This document shows positions 1-10,108 of a stretch of 64,000 bases of DNA, in pieces. The notes beneath the pieces are model-generated. The model searched no databases, was not told the origin of the DNA, and saw only the letters and a list, made by a program, of their open reading frames with translations. The stretch is from the NCBI RefSeq assembly GCF_009882975.1, contig NZ_WTUX01000005.1, positions 26,631 to 90,630 of the forward strand, in the 5' to 3' direction. The stretch comes from Maritimibacter harenae. GTDB taxonomy: Bacteria > Pseudomonadota > Alphaproteobacteria > Rhodobacterales > Rhodobacteraceae. Numbering within the stretch: the first letter of the stretch is position 1; the number at the start of each line of letters is the position of its first letter. Made by a program: the position numbers and the translations under genes.

Positions 1-85
1 CCTGACCTCGGTTTCCGGCGGCACCACGTCGCTGGCCGACAAGGTCTCGTCCAGCCTCTCGGGCATGACGATCCTGACGCACTGA
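1..85 (+). CDS. C-terminal end of a probable Flp-type pilin (partial)
   Basis: An open frame enters from the left edge (frame starting at base 2) and stops with TGA at 83-85. The last 27 residues include SGGTTSLADKVSSSLSGMT, a short, Ser/Thr/Gly-rich tail. Flp/Fap type IVb pilins are small proteins with similar polar tails and usually lie just upstream of cpaB in Tad loci, so the position supports a pilin. The diagnostic N-terminal prepilin cleavage site and hydrophobic helix lie outside the window, so identity is inferred mainly from context. A strong terminator follows, as expected for an abundant pilin message. Confidence 0.5.
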   Translation, partial: LTSVSGGTTSLADKVSSSLSGMTILTH

Positions 86-111
86 GCGTCATCTGAAGGA
101 CCTCCGGAATG

Positions 112-145
112 GGGCCGTGCCTGATGGGCGCGGCCCTTTCCCTTT
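112..145 (+). terminator. Rho-independent terminator after the pilin gene
   Basis: GGGCCGTGCC (112-121) pairs with GGCGCGGCCC (127-136), including one G-T pair, around a five-base loop. The run TTTCCCTTT follows at 137-145. The hairpin lies 27 bases after the pilin stop and 145 bases before cpaB, which would uncouple pilin mRNA from the assembly genes. Confidence 0.7.
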
Positions 146-289
146 GATACCCGCGCAGGGATTGATCCCGGTTTCGAAGAAAACCGGCTTAAATTCACCC
201 TTTGTCCAGAATTTCGCCGCATTCTCGCAGCATGAAGACGGCAGGGACTTTGTAGCCGGGCGACCGGCACAGATGGGAAAGGATACGAT

Positions 290-1147
290 ATGCGAGCAGT
301 CTTCGGACTCGTGCTGGTGATCGGTGTGGCTCTTGCCGGCTTCGCCGTCTACATGGCGCGCGACTATATCGGGAACTACCAGGCCGCACTCGAGCAGGAG
401 CGCGCCGCACGCGCGCAGATGGTGGAGACGGCCGAGATCTTCGTGGTCAACGAGCAGCTGAGCTACGGCGACCGCATCAACGACGAGAACATCCGCCTCG
501 AACGCTTCCCGGTCAACGCGATCCCGGAAGGCGCCTTCAAGGACATCGAAGAAGTCTTCCCGCAGGGGGAGAAGCGGTTCCGCACCGTGCTGCGTGCAAT
601 GGAGAAGGACGAAGCGCTTCTCGCGGTGAAGGTCACCGACGCGGGCGCCGACGCCGGCGTTTCATCGCGGCTGGGCGCCGGGATGCGCGCCTTCGCGATC
701 CGGGTCGACGTGGCCTCCGGCGTGTCCGGCTTCCTGCGCCCCGGCGACAAGGTGGACATCTACTGGACCGGCCGCGGCTCGGTCGACAACGTGACCACCC
801 AGGAAGTCACCAAGCTGATCCAGACCAACATCCCGATCATCGCCGTCGACCAGATGGCCGACCAGGACCGCACCGCCCCCACGGTGGCGCGCACCGTCAC
901 CGTGGAAGCCACGCCGCAACAGGTGGCCGCATTGGCCCAGGCGCAGGCGACCGGACGCATGTCGCTGTCGCTTGTCGGCACGCAGGATGAAAGCGTGGCC
1001 GATGCCGTCGAGATCGACCAGAACGAGCTTCTGGGCATCGAGACCGCGGTGGTGGAAGCGCCGAAGCCGGAGAAGGAAGTCTGCACGGTGCGTACCCGCA
1101 AGGGCGCGGAAACGGTGGAAGTGCCGATCCCCTGCCCGACCAATTGA
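290..1147 (+). CDS. cpaB: Tad pilus assembly protein CpaB/RcpC
   Basis: Predicted 285-residue Flp pilus assembly protein of the CpaB/RcpC family, an envelope protein thought to work with the Tad secretin. A hydrophobic N-terminal segment (residues about 3-20, VFGLVLVIGVALAGFAVYMA) anchors it, and a SAF-like domain follows at about residues 45-110 (the stretch around ETAEIFVVNEQLSYGDRI). The central part has the RPGDKVDIYWT signature usual in this family. Two cysteines near the C-terminus (CTVRTRKG and IPCPTN) could form a disulfide. It is the first of a run of Tad genes on the plus strand, ahead of the secretin gene. The ATG at 290 starts directly before the membrane segment. Confidence 0.92.
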   Translation: MRAVFGLVLVIGVALAGFAVYMARDYIGNYQAALEQERAARAQMVETAEIFVVNEQLSYGDRINDENIRLERFPVNAIPEGAFKDIEEVFPQGEKRFRTVLRAMEKDEALLAVKVTDAGADAGVSSRLGAGMRAFAIRVDVASGVSGFLRPGDKVDIYWTGRGSVDNVTTQEVTKLIQTNIPIIAVDQMADQDRTAPTVARTVTVEATPQQVAALAQAQATGRMSLSLVGTQDESVADAVEIDQNELLGIETAVVEAPKPEKEVCTVRTRKGAETVEVPIPCPTN

Positions 1148-1176
1148 TGACCCTCACCGCCCCGGCGGAACGGTAT

Positions 1177-1203
1177 GGGCATCCCGCGTGTTGCGGGGTG
1201 CCC
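1177..1203 (+). terminator. Intercistronic hairpin between cpaB and the secretin gene
   Basis: GGGCATCCCGC (1177-1187) pairs with GCGGGGTGCCC (1193-1203) over 11 base pairs (one G-T) around a five-base loop. No T-run follows, so it is more likely an attenuator or mRNA-stabilising or processing hairpin than a full terminator. It sits in the 261-base gap between cpaB and rcpA. Confidence 0.45.
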
Positions 1204-1408
1204 ACAGCAATGTCGGGGGCCAAGCCCTTGATTCTTGCAATAAAGTGAAAACTGACGCATTGTGTGTTCAACTCGGGGTGAAAGAGCCGGAAAAAACGGC
1301 CGTGACCCGAAACAGGCGGACCCGGACAACCGGGCGAAACAATCGGACCGCGGGACACGCCCGCGCGAAGATGAGCAGACAGAGACGTGATCGGAGAGGC
1401 AGGATCAC

Positions 1409-2833
1409 ATGGGATTTGACCGAACCTTCAGGGCCATTCTGGCCGGTGTCGCGCTGGCGATGGCAAGCGTGCCGAGCGCCGCGTCCGCCCAGAACCTGCG
1501 TGTGCTGGACGGCGGGGTCGCCGAAACGCTGAACGTGCCGATGAACCGCGCGGTCGTGGTGGAAAGCGATGAACCCTTCGCCGAAATCTCGATCGCCAAC
1601 CCCGGCATCGCTGACATCTCCACCCTTTCGGACCGCACGATCTACGTGCTGGGCAAATCGCAGGGGCGCACGACGCTGACGCTGCTGTCGCCCAACGGCA
1701 CGCTCATCGCGAACGTCGAAGTCCAGGTCACGCCGGACATGTCCGAGTTCAAGGAACGCCTGCGCCAGATCCTGCCGGGCGAACCGATCGAGGTCCGGAC
1801 CGCCAACGACGGCATCGTCCTGTCGGGCACCGTGTCGTCGGCCGCCGCGCTCGACCGCGCGCTCGACCTCGCCTCCCGCTACGCGCCCGACCGCGTGTCG
1901 AACCTGATGTCCGTCGGCGGCACCCAGCAGGTCATGCTCAAGGTGCGCTTCGCGGAAATGCAGCGTTCGGTGACCAAGTCGCTCTCCGCCTCGCTGGGCT
2001 TCGGGGCCGACATCGGGGGCGTCGGCGCCTCCGTCGGGACCAACGCCCTGGGCAACCAGTCCGCCATCAACAGCGCCGTGACCGGCGACCTCGTCTCGAC
2101 CGGCAGCGATCGCACCGGGGCCTTCACCTTCGGCTTCAACGCCGGCGCGCTTCAGTTCGCCGTGATGCTGGAAGCCCTTGAAAACAAGGGCATGGTCCGC
2201 ACGCTTGCCGAGCCGAACCTGACCGCCCTCTCGGGCCAGCAGGCGAGCTTCCTCGCCGGTGGCGAATACCCGATCCCGTCGGTCCAGGAGAACGGATCGG
2301 TGATGATCGACTACAAGCCCTTCGGCGTCGAGCTCACCTTCACGCCGCGCGTGGTCGATGAAGACATCATCAACCTGCAGCTGACGGCTTCTGTCTCCGG
2401 TCTCGACAATTCGGTGACCTACGGCGACGGTTCGATCTCGGTCAACGCCTTCGCGCGCCGCGAAACCTCGACCGTGGTCGAGATGCGCGACGGCCAGAGC
2501 TTCGCGATCGCCGGGCTCCTGCAGGACGACTTCCGCGACCTGAACGGCCAGGTGCCCTGGCTCGGCGACGTGCCGATCCTGGGCGCGCTGTTCCGCTCCG
2601 CCGATTACGAGCGGTCGCAATCCGAGCTGGTGATCATCGTCACCCCGCATCTCGTCAGCCCCACCCGGGGCGAGGCGCTGGCACTGCCCACCGACCGGGT
2701 GCGCCCGCCGTCGGAGAAGGACCTGTTCCTGCGCGGCGAAACCGCCGCCCCCAACCGCCCGACCACGGGCGCTGCGGGCGAAGTGGCGCGTCAGGACTTC
2801 ACCGGCTCCTACGGCTACGTGATGGAGGATTGA
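1409..2833 (+). CDS. cpaC: Tad secretin RcpA/CpaC
   Basis: Predicted 474-residue outer-membrane secretin that forms the pore for the Flp pilus. A signal peptide ends near ASAQN (residue 28). The pilus-formation N-terminal domain spans about residues 30-105 (VVESDEPFAEISIANPGIAD), a BON-like domain about 105-165, and the secretin core about 235-415 with LAEPNLTALSGQQASFLAGG and LVIIVTPHLV near the end. Length and domain order are typical of CpaC. The ATG at 1409 is preceded by GAGAGGCAGG. The next gene begins three bases after the stop, so the two are translationally linked. Confidence 0.95.
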   Translation: MGFDRTFRAILAGVALAMASVPSAASAQNLRVLDGGVAETLNVPMNRAVVVESDEPFAEISIANPGIADISTLSDRTIYVLGKSQGRTTLTLLSPNGTLIANVEVQVTPDMSEFKERLRQILPGEPIEVRTANDGIVLSGTVSSAAALDRALDLASRYAPDRVSNLMSVGGTQQVMLKVRFAEMQRSVTKSLSASLGFGADIGGVGASVGTNALGNQSAINSAVTGDLVSTGSDRTGAFTFGFNAGALQFAVMLEALENKGMVRTLAEPNLTALSGQQASFLAGGEYPIPSVQENGSVMIDYKPFGVELTFTPRVVDEDIINLQLTASVSGLDNSVTYGDGSISVNAFARRETSTVVEMRDGQSFAIAGLLQDDFRDLNGQVPWLGDVPILGALFRSADYERSQSELVIIVTPHLVSPTRGEALALPTDRVRPPSEKDLFLRGETAAPNRPTTGAAGEVARQDFTGSYGYVMED

Positions 2834-2835
2834 GC

Positions 2836-3519
2836 ATGGCCGCCCTGACCCGCACCGCCCGGATCGTCGCCACCACTTCGGCCCTCGCCCTCGCGGCAGG
2901 CTGTTCCGACTACGGCACGCCCTATGGCGGGCCCGAGGCCGGCGCGATCCCCGCGCGGTCCGAGTTCGGCGCCTCGACGCAGAACAATTTCCTCGTCCAG
3001 TCGGGCCAGCGGTCCTACGTGATCGACCTGGCCGAACGGTTCAACGAGGAAGTGCCGGACACGGTCAACTTCGCCTTCAACTCGGCGGTGCTCGATCCGA
3101 CAGCGCGCCAGATCCTGGCCCGCCAGGCCGGCTTCATCAAGCAGTTCCCGGAAGTCACGTTCCGCGTTTTCGGCCACACCGACAAGGTCGGCTCGGCCGC
3201 CTACAACCGCACACTGGGCCTGCGGCGGGCGCAAGCGGTGGTGAATTACTTCGCCTCCGTCGGCATCAGCCGCGCCCGCGTCCAGGCGGTCGTCACCTAT
3301 GGCGAAACGATGCCGCTCATTCCCACCGACGACCGCGAACGCCGCAACCGGCGCACCGTGACGGAGGTGTCCGGCTTCGTTCAGGACGACCCCTTGATCC
3401 TGAACGGGAAATACGCCGAGGTCGTGTTCCGCGAATACGTGCAGTCGGCGACCGAGTTCCCGCCGGGCAACGATGGCGGTCTTCAGAACTTGCTTTCCGC
3501 GGCGCAGGGCGGCGGCTGA
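2836..3519 (+). CDS. OmpA-family lipoprotein of the Tad locus
   Basis: A 227-residue protein with a lipoprotein signal peptide: the lipobox LAAGC places the lipidated cysteine at residue 23. Residues about 77-165 form an OmpA C-terminal peptidoglycan-binding domain (VNFAFNSAVLDPTARQ, FGHTDKVGSAAYNRTLGLRR, ERRNRRTV). It probably tethers the secretin complex to peptidoglycan and occupies the slot where CpaD/TadG-type genes sit in other Tad loci. The ATG at 2836 is chosen because GGAGG (2824-2828) lies seven bases before it; a TTG at 2830 would be too close to that site. The gene starts right after the secretin stop. Confidence 0.85.
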   Translation: MAALTRTARIVATTSALALAAGCSDYGTPYGGPEAGAIPARSEFGASTQNNFLVQSGQRSYVIDLAERFNEEVPDTVNFAFNSAVLDPTARQILARQAGFIKQFPEVTFRVFGHTDKVGSAAYNRTLGLRRAQAVVNYFASVGISRARVQAVVTYGETMPLIPTDDRERRNRRTVTEVSGFVQDDPLILNGKYAEVVFREYVQSATEFPPGNDGGLQNLLSAAQGGG

Positions 3520-3810
3520 CGCCGCCCTCCCCCGACTTTTCCAAGCTTTTTCAATTACTTGATTCCAAGTCCCGATTCGGCTGCGCATTGTTTCTTCGTT
3601 GTCGTGTGGGAAACAGCCATCCAGCAGATAGCTTTATCGTCTCAATTCATCGCATAATTTCGCGCATTCCGACAAAATGTCGCCCAACTTACCCATGACA
3701 TTCCAGACTTGCGAGCAGCCCGTGCGACCGAGTCGTGCGGGGCCCGTCCGGGGGTGCGCGAAGCAACCGCAAGCCCGAAACCGGACGGTCGTTAAGGAAA
3801 GGACCGAGGC
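3520..3810 (+). other. Gap with probable cpaE promoter and leader
   Basis: This 291-base gap is clearly more AT-rich at 3530-3720 than its surroundings, consistent with a promoter for the second half of the Tad operon. I could not fix a convincing -35/-10 pair. In the leader, CCGTCCGG (3744-3751) can pair with CCGGACGG (3781-3788) just before the GGAAAGGACCGAGG ribosome-binding region of cpaE, so a structured 5' leader is possible. No coding signal is seen. Confidence 0.35.
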
Positions 3811-5109
3811 ATGAGTGGGAACACCGCACTGCGCGAAGAGGACCAGGGGCAGGAGCCGGCGCCGATCGTCGCCTGCACGATCTCGCGCGATGTCCAAGCC
3901 TTCGACCTGCTGATCGAGGACATGGAAGCGGAGATGGGCGAATCCTGGGGGGATCTGTCCATCGTCGACGCGCTGGCGTTCTTCCAGCAGTCCGAAAGCG
4001 ACACGCTCGAATTCATCGCGATCGCGATGGACGACCAGGACGAAGCCAACCTCGCCCAGATCGCCGAGGTGATCCGCCAGGCGACCGCGAAGGGCATCAA
4101 GGCGATCGTCATCGCCGAGGAGGTCAGCCCCATCGCGCTGCACCAGCTGCTCAAGGTGGGCGCCGAGGAATTCATCCCCTACCCGCTCCCCGACGGGGCG
4201 CTGCACGATGCCATCGAACGGCTGCGTGCGCCGGAACCGGCACTCGCCCCGCAGGCCGAAGCGCCCAACGTGCCGCCGCAGCCCTCGGGGACCGATCGTC
4301 ACGGCGTGCTGATCGCCATGCACGGGCTGGCCGGGGGCACCGGGGCCACGACGATGGCCGTGAACTTGGCCTGGGAACTGGCCACGATAACCAAGGACGA
4401 CAGCCCGCGCGTCTGCCTGATCGACCTCGACCTGCAATTCGGCTCGGTCTCGACCTATCTCGACCTGCCGCGCCGCGAAGTCGTCTACGAGCTGCTTTCC
4501 GACATGGAATCCGCGGACGACGAAAGCTTCATGGCGGCCCTCCTGACCTTCAACGAGCATCTCAACGTGCTCACCGCGCCGTCCGACATGCTGCCGCTCG
4601 ACCTGATCGGCCCGGCCGACGTCGACGCGCTGATCGCCCGGGCGCGGGCGAATTTCGACTACGTGATCATCGACATGCCGACGGCCGTGGTGCAGTGGAC
4701 CGAAACGGTTCTGCAGGCCGCCCATATCTACTTCGCGAGCATCGAGCTCGACATGCGTTCGGCGCAGAACACGCTGCGGATGATCCGGGCCCTCAAGTCC
4801 GAGGACCTTCCGGTGGAAAAACTTCGCTACATCCTCAATCGCGCGCCCAAGTTCACCGACCTCAGCGGCAAGGGGCGCGTGAAGCGCATGGCGGAAAGCC
4901 TCGACATCTCGATCGACCTGCAGATGCCCGAAGGCGGCAAGCAGATCGTGCAGGCGGGCGACCACGGCGTGCCGCTTGCCGAAGCGGCGGCCAAGAACCC
5001 GCTGCGCAAGGAAATCCAGAAACTCGCCGACCAACTTCATGCCCTCTCCGCCGACGAAGAAGAACAGGCGGGCAAGCGGGGCCGGAAGAAGAAGAAAGCG
5101 CGGAAATAG
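3811..5109 (+). CDS. cpaE: Tad pilus localisation ATPase CpaE/TadZ
   Basis: A 432-residue MinD/ParA-like protein of the CpaE/TadZ family, which marks the cell site where the Tad machine assembles. Residues about 20-140 form a receiver-like domain; the ATPase domain starts near residue 165. Its deviant Walker A (LAGGTGATT, residues 173-181) lacks the usual lysine of KGGxGKT, a feature common in TadZ proteins. Later motifs include VCLIDLDLQFGS and YVIIDMPTAV. The C-terminus is highly basic (KRGRKKKKARK). It precedes the ATPase gene cpaF by 11 bases. Confidence 0.9.
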   Translation: MSGNTALREEDQGQEPAPIVACTISRDVQAFDLLIEDMEAEMGESWGDLSIVDALAFFQQSESDTLEFIAIAMDDQDEANLAQIAEVIRQATAKGIKAIVIAEEVSPIALHQLLKVGAEEFIPYPLPDGALHDAIERLRAPEPALAPQAEAPNVPPQPSGTDRHGVLIAMHGLAGGTGATTMAVNLAWELATITKDDSPRVCLIDLDLQFGSVSTYLDLPRREVVYELLSDMESADDESFMAALLTFNEHLNVLTAPSDMLPLDLIGPADVDALIARARANFDYVIIDMPTAVVQWTETVLQAAHIYFASIELDMRSAQNTLRMIRALKSEDLPVEKLRYILNRAPKFTDLSGKGRVKRMAESLDISIDLQMPEGGKQIVQAGDHGVPLAEAAAKNPLRKEIQKLADQLHALSADEEEQAGKRGRKKKKARK

Positions 5110-5120
5110 GAGCGGCCCAG

Positions 5121-6602
<1,482 letters not shown>

Positions 6603-6606
6603 CCCG

Positions 6607-7575
6607 ATGCCGTTCTCGTCCGATATCATCATCTATGGCGTGATCTTCATCGCCGTGCTGCTGCTGGTCGAAGGCGTCTACCTGACCGTGTTCGGCAAAT
6701 CGATCAGCCTGAACAGCCGGGTGAACCGCCGCCTCGACATGCTCGAGAAGGGCGTGGGCCGCGAACAGGTGCTGGAACAACTCCGCAAGGAAATGCACCA
6801 GCACATGAACGCGAAGGGCTTCCCGCTCTATTCGCTGCTGGCCGAGAAGGCGCAGAAGGCCAACATCGCCTTCACCCCGCGTCAGCTCATCATGGTGATG
6901 GCGGGACTGGCGATGGTCGCCTACCTGGGCCTGACGATGGGCACGAGCGCGGCGCCGGGCGTGCGCATCCTCGTTTCCATCGCGATGGGCGTGGGCGGGG
7001 TGTATGTCTGGATCAACGGCAAGGCCAAGAAGCGCATGGCGCTTTTCGAAGAGCAGCTTCCGGACGCGGTCGAGCTCATGGTGCGCAGCCTGCGCGTCGG
7101 CCACCCGTTTTCCTCGGCGATCCAGATCGTGGCCAAGGAAGTGCCCGACCCGCTGGGCTCGGAGATCGGCGTGATCGCGGACGAAAGCGCCTATGGCCGC
7201 GACGTGGGCGAAAGCCTCAAGGCGATGGCCGAACGCATGGACATGCAGGATCTCCGCTTCCTCGCGGTCGCGGTGACCATCCAGCAGCAATCGGGCGGCA
7301 ACCTGGCCGAAATCCTCGAGGGACTCGCCAAGGTGATCCGCTCGCGCTTCAAGCTGTTTCGCCGCGTGAAGGCGATCACGGCGGAAGCGAAATGGTCCGG
7401 CGCCTTCCTGTCGGGCTTCCCGGTGCTGGCCGTGGTGATGATCAACGTGATCCAGCCGAACTATTACGACGACGTGAAGGAAACCGGGTTCTTCATCCCG
7501 GCGGCCCTCGTCTGCGTCGGTTTCCTTGTCGCGAACTGGTTCGTGATGAAGACGCTGACCAACATCAAGGTGTGA
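6607..7575 (+). CDS. tadB: Tad inner-membrane platform protein TadB
   Basis: A 322-residue type II secretion F-domain protein forming, with TadC, the inner-membrane platform for Flp pilus assembly. Membrane segments are visible at about residues 5-25 (IIIYGVIFIAVLLLVEGVYL), 95-130, and two near the C-terminus (about 265-285 and 295-315). The T2SSF core lies at about residues 150-275, with LPDAVELMVRSLRVGHPF and the QSGGNLAEILEGLAKVIR stretch typical of TadB. The start ATG lies four bases after tadA, and tadC begins ten bases after the stop. Confidence 0.93.
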   Translation: MPFSSDIIIYGVIFIAVLLLVEGVYLTVFGKSISLNSRVNRRLDMLEKGVGREQVLEQLRKEMHQHMNAKGFPLYSLLAEKAQKANIAFTPRQLIMVMAGLAMVAYLGLTMGTSAAPGVRILVSIAMGVGGVYVWINGKAKKRMALFEEQLPDAVELMVRSLRVGHPFSSAIQIVAKEVPDPLGSEIGVIADESAYGRDVGESLKAMAERMDMQDLRFLAVAVTIQQQSGGNLAEILEGLAKVIRSRFKLFRRVKAITAEAKWSGAFLSGFPVLAVVMINVIQPNYYDDVKETGFFIPAALVCVGFLVANWFVMKTLTNIKV

Positions 7576-7585
7576 GGACCGGATC

Positions 7586-8557
7586 ATGCTCGACACCCTG
7601 ACGCAGATGCTGACCGATCAGCTCGGTCCCTTCGGCCCCCTGCTCGCCCTGGGCGGGCTCGGCCTGATCATGATCGTCGCGGCCCTGCCGCTGCTGCTCA
7701 AGAAACCCGACGACCCGCTCGACAAGCTCAAGCGCAGCCAGCAGGAGCTGGAAGAGGACCACACCGCCCTGCGCCGGGTCGAGAGCGGGATGGGGGACAA
7801 GCTCGAGAAGTACAAGGGTTTCCTCGAGCCGCAGGATAAGGAAGAATATTCCCAGATCCAGCTCAAGCTTCTGCAGGCGGGCTACCCGGGCAAGAACGCG
7901 GTGCGCACGTTCCACTTCGCGCAGTTCGCGCTCGGCATCGGCATGCTGTTCCTGGGCCTGATCTACGCGTTCTTCGTGAACGCCGACAATGCAACGCCCC
8001 AGCAGATGATGCTTACCGTGATCGTGCCCGGCGCCGTGGGCTACATGGCGCCCAAATACTGGATCACCCGCCGCGTCGAGGCGCGCAAGGAAGAGATCAC
8101 CAACGGTTTTCCCGATGCGCTCGACATGATGCTCGTCTGCGTGGAAGCGGGCCAGTCGCTTGACCAGTCGATCATCCGCGTCGCCAAGGAAATGCGCTCG
8201 GGCTACCCGTCGCTGGCCGACGAGTTCGAGATCGTCGCCTGGGAAATGAAGGCCGGCAAGGAGCGCATCCAGGTCCTGCGCGACATGGGCGACCGCTGCG
8301 GCGTGCCCGACGTCGCCTCCTTCGTGACGGTGCTGATCCAGTCGACCTCCTTCGGCACCTCGATCGCCGAGGCGCTGCGCGTCTACGCCGGCGAAATGCG
8401 CGACAAGCGCGTGATGCGGGCCGAGGAGAAGGCAAACACCTTGCCCACCAAGATGACGCTTGCCACAATGATGCTGACCGTGCCGCCGCTTCTGATCATC
8501 CTGATTGGACCGTCGGTCTACGAAGTGTACAAGACACTGAGAAGCATCAGCTTCTAG
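7586..8557 (+). CDS. tadC: Tad inner-membrane platform protein TadC
   Basis: A 323-residue paralogue of TadB with a T2SSF domain. An N-terminal membrane segment (about residues 15-35) is followed by a charged cytoplasmic loop, two central membrane segments (about 110-155), the core with FPDALDMMLVCVEAGQSLDQ and STSFGTSIAEALRVYAGEMR, and a C-terminal segment (about 290-312). It pairs with TadB in the platform. GAGGACCGG precedes the ATG. The downstream 43-base gap holds a GC hairpin around GGCGCGC/GCGCGCC. Confidence 0.92.
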   Translation: MLDTLTQMLTDQLGPFGPLLALGGLGLIMIVAALPLLLKKPDDPLDKLKRSQQELEEDHTALRRVESGMGDKLEKYKGFLEPQDKEEYSQIQLKLLQAGYPGKNAVRTFHFAQFALGIGMLFLGLIYAFFVNADNATPQQMMLTVIVPGAVGYMAPKYWITRRVEARKEEITNGFPDALDMMLVCVEAGQSLDQSIIRVAKEMRSGYPSLADEFEIVAWEMKAGKERIQVLRDMGDRCGVPDVASFVTVLIQSTSFGTSIAEALRVYAGEMRDKRVMRAEEKANTLPTKMTLATMMLTVPPLLIILIGPSVYEVYKTLRSISF

Positions 8558-8600
8558 GCGCGCAACCGGCGCGCCCCGACAGGAAAAAGGGACGCGCCAC

Positions 8601-9179
8601 TTGGCCCGGGCAGCCACATCCATTCTCGCAATGATCATGATCCTCGTCGCCCTGTCGTCCTGCGACACGGCGCGGGGATTGGGCAACACCGGTGACAATG
8701 CCTATGCCCCCGATGCCCTGCCGGCGGGCGAGGACAGCGTCGACGGGCTCATCGTCGGCCATCGCCTCATGGAAGCCGGGGAATACGAGCTGGCGCTGAA
8801 GGCCTACCTCCGGGCGGCCGCCGAGCGCGGCATGACCGTCGACACGCTGTCGGCCATCGGGTCGGCCAACCTGCGTCTCGGGCGGCTGGGCCAGGCGGAA
8901 CGCATCCTGCGCCAGGCCACCAAGGAGGATCCCGGCTTCGCGCCCGCCTGGAACAACCTGGGCGTCGTGCTCATGGAAATCGGCCAGGTCGGCGAGGCCG
9001 TGCGCGTCTTCAAGGTCGCCTTCGGCGCCGACAGTGGCAAAACGGACTCCATCCGCGAAAACCTCAACCGCGCGCTCGCAAAACAGGAAAACCTCGCCTA
9101 TGATGGCGAGGCAGAAAGTGCGGAATTCGCCCTGATGCGACGCGGACGCGGGGACTACCTGCTGCTCGGGTCGCGCTAG
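8601..9179 (+). CDS. tadD: TPR lipoprotein, TadD-like
   Basis: A 192-residue tetratricopeptide-repeat lipoprotein matching the TadD position and architecture. The TTG start at 8601 gives a full signal peptide (MARAATSILAMIMILVALSSC), with the lipidated cysteine at residue 21; the ATG at 8631 would leave too short a signal. Purine-rich AGGAAAAAGGGACG lies just upstream. TPR units cover about residues 50-150 (YELALKAYLRAAAERGMTVD, FAPAWNNLGVVLMEIGQVGE). TadD-type proteins help secretin assembly or stability. Confidence 0.8.
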   Translation: MARAATSILAMIMILVALSSCDTARGLGNTGDNAYAPDALPAGEDSVDGLIVGHRLMEAGEYELALKAYLRAAAERGMTVDTLSAIGSANLRLGRLGQAERILRQATKEDPGFAPAWNNLGVVLMEIGQVGEAVRVFKVAFGADSGKTDSIRENLNRALAKQENLAYDGEAESAEFALMRRGRGDYLLLGSR

Positions 9180-9238
9180 ACGCCGGAAAAACGGCGCAAG
9201 GGACAAGAAGCGGATCCGCCGAGGAGAGCAGGAAAAGG

Positions 9239-10108
9239 ATGCAGGCCATGCGCCATCCGCTTGTCATGTCCGCCCTGATCGGGCTGGTCACGCTTGCCGG
9301 CTGTGAAAGCCAGATGAGCGACGAAGAAGTCGAACGCGCCGTCGCGGGCGTCAACGTCATCGACGAAGCGAACCTCAACGACATCATGCTGACGGTCGGC
9401 GACCCGGAAGAGGCGGTCGCCTATTTCCGCCGCGCGGCCGCGAAGGACCCCGACCGGATCGACCTCAAGCGCGGGCTCGCCCAGTCGCTGGTCAAGGCGC
9501 GCAAGGCGTCCGAAGCCGCAAGCGTCTGGACCGAGGTCGCCAACAGCCCCGAGGGCACCGCGCGCGACCGCGTGGAACTGGCGGATGCCTATATCCGCGC
9601 GGGCGACTGGGCCAAGGCCAAGACCGAACTCGACCGCGTGCCCCCCACCCACGAAACCTTCGAGCGCTACCGGCTCGAGGCGATGGTGGCCGACAGCGAC
9701 GAGGACTGGAAACGCGCCGACAGTTTCTACGAAACCGCGGTGGGCCTGACGACGCAGCCTGCGGGCACGCTGAACAACTGGGGCTATTCCAAGCTCACCC
9801 GTGGCGATTTCGCCGGGGCCGAACGGCTCTTCGGCGAGGCTTTGACCTACGACCCGGACATGTTCACCGCCAAGAACAACCTGGTCATGGCGCGGGGCGC
9901 GCAGGGCAAGTACGACATGCCCGTGCTCGACATGAACCAGATCGAGCGGGCACAACTCCTTCACACGCTGGGGCTGGCCGCGATCAAGCAGGGTGACCTC
10001 GTGATCGGCAAGACGCTTCTGCAGGAGGCGATCGACACCCATCCGCAGCATTTCGAAGAGGCCGTGCGCGCGCTGCGGGCCCTGGAAGCGAACGTTTCGA
10101 ACGGATGA
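9239..10108 (+). CDS. Second TPR lipoprotein of the Tad locus
   Basis: A 289-residue lipoprotein with lipobox LAGC (cysteine at residue 22) and several TPR units (about residues 60-120, 155-200, 225-280). Two TPR lipoproteins side by side before the prepilin peptidase is an arrangement I associate with roseobacter Tad loci; this one is likely a structural helper of the secretin or pilotin type. The start is uncertain: ATG 9239 follows GAGGAGAG at ten bases, while ATG 9248 follows AGGAAAAGG at nine bases. The stop overlaps the prepilin peptidase start in an ATGA. Confidence 0.75.
   Translation: MQAMRHPLVMSALIGLVTLAGCESQMSDEEVERAVAGVNVIDEANLNDIMLTVGDPEEAVAYFRRAAAKDPDRIDLKRGLAQSLVKARKASEAASVWTEVANSPEGTARDRVELADAYIRAGDWAKAKTELDRVPPTHETFERYRLEAMVADSDEDWKRADSFYETAVGLTTQPAGTLNNWGYSKLTRGDFAGAERLFGEALTYDPDMFTAKNNLVMARGAQGKYDMPVLDMNQIERAQLLHTLGLAAIKQGDLVIGKTLLQEAIDTHPQHFEEAVRALRALEANVSNG

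Noticed and set aside
3735-5120. A very long open frame that would extend cpaF upstream through cpaE
   Set aside because: It overlaps cpaE completely, is Arg/Gly/Pro-rich in the way high-GC shadow frames are, and the GTG at 5121 has a ribosome-binding site and gives the expected CpaF length.
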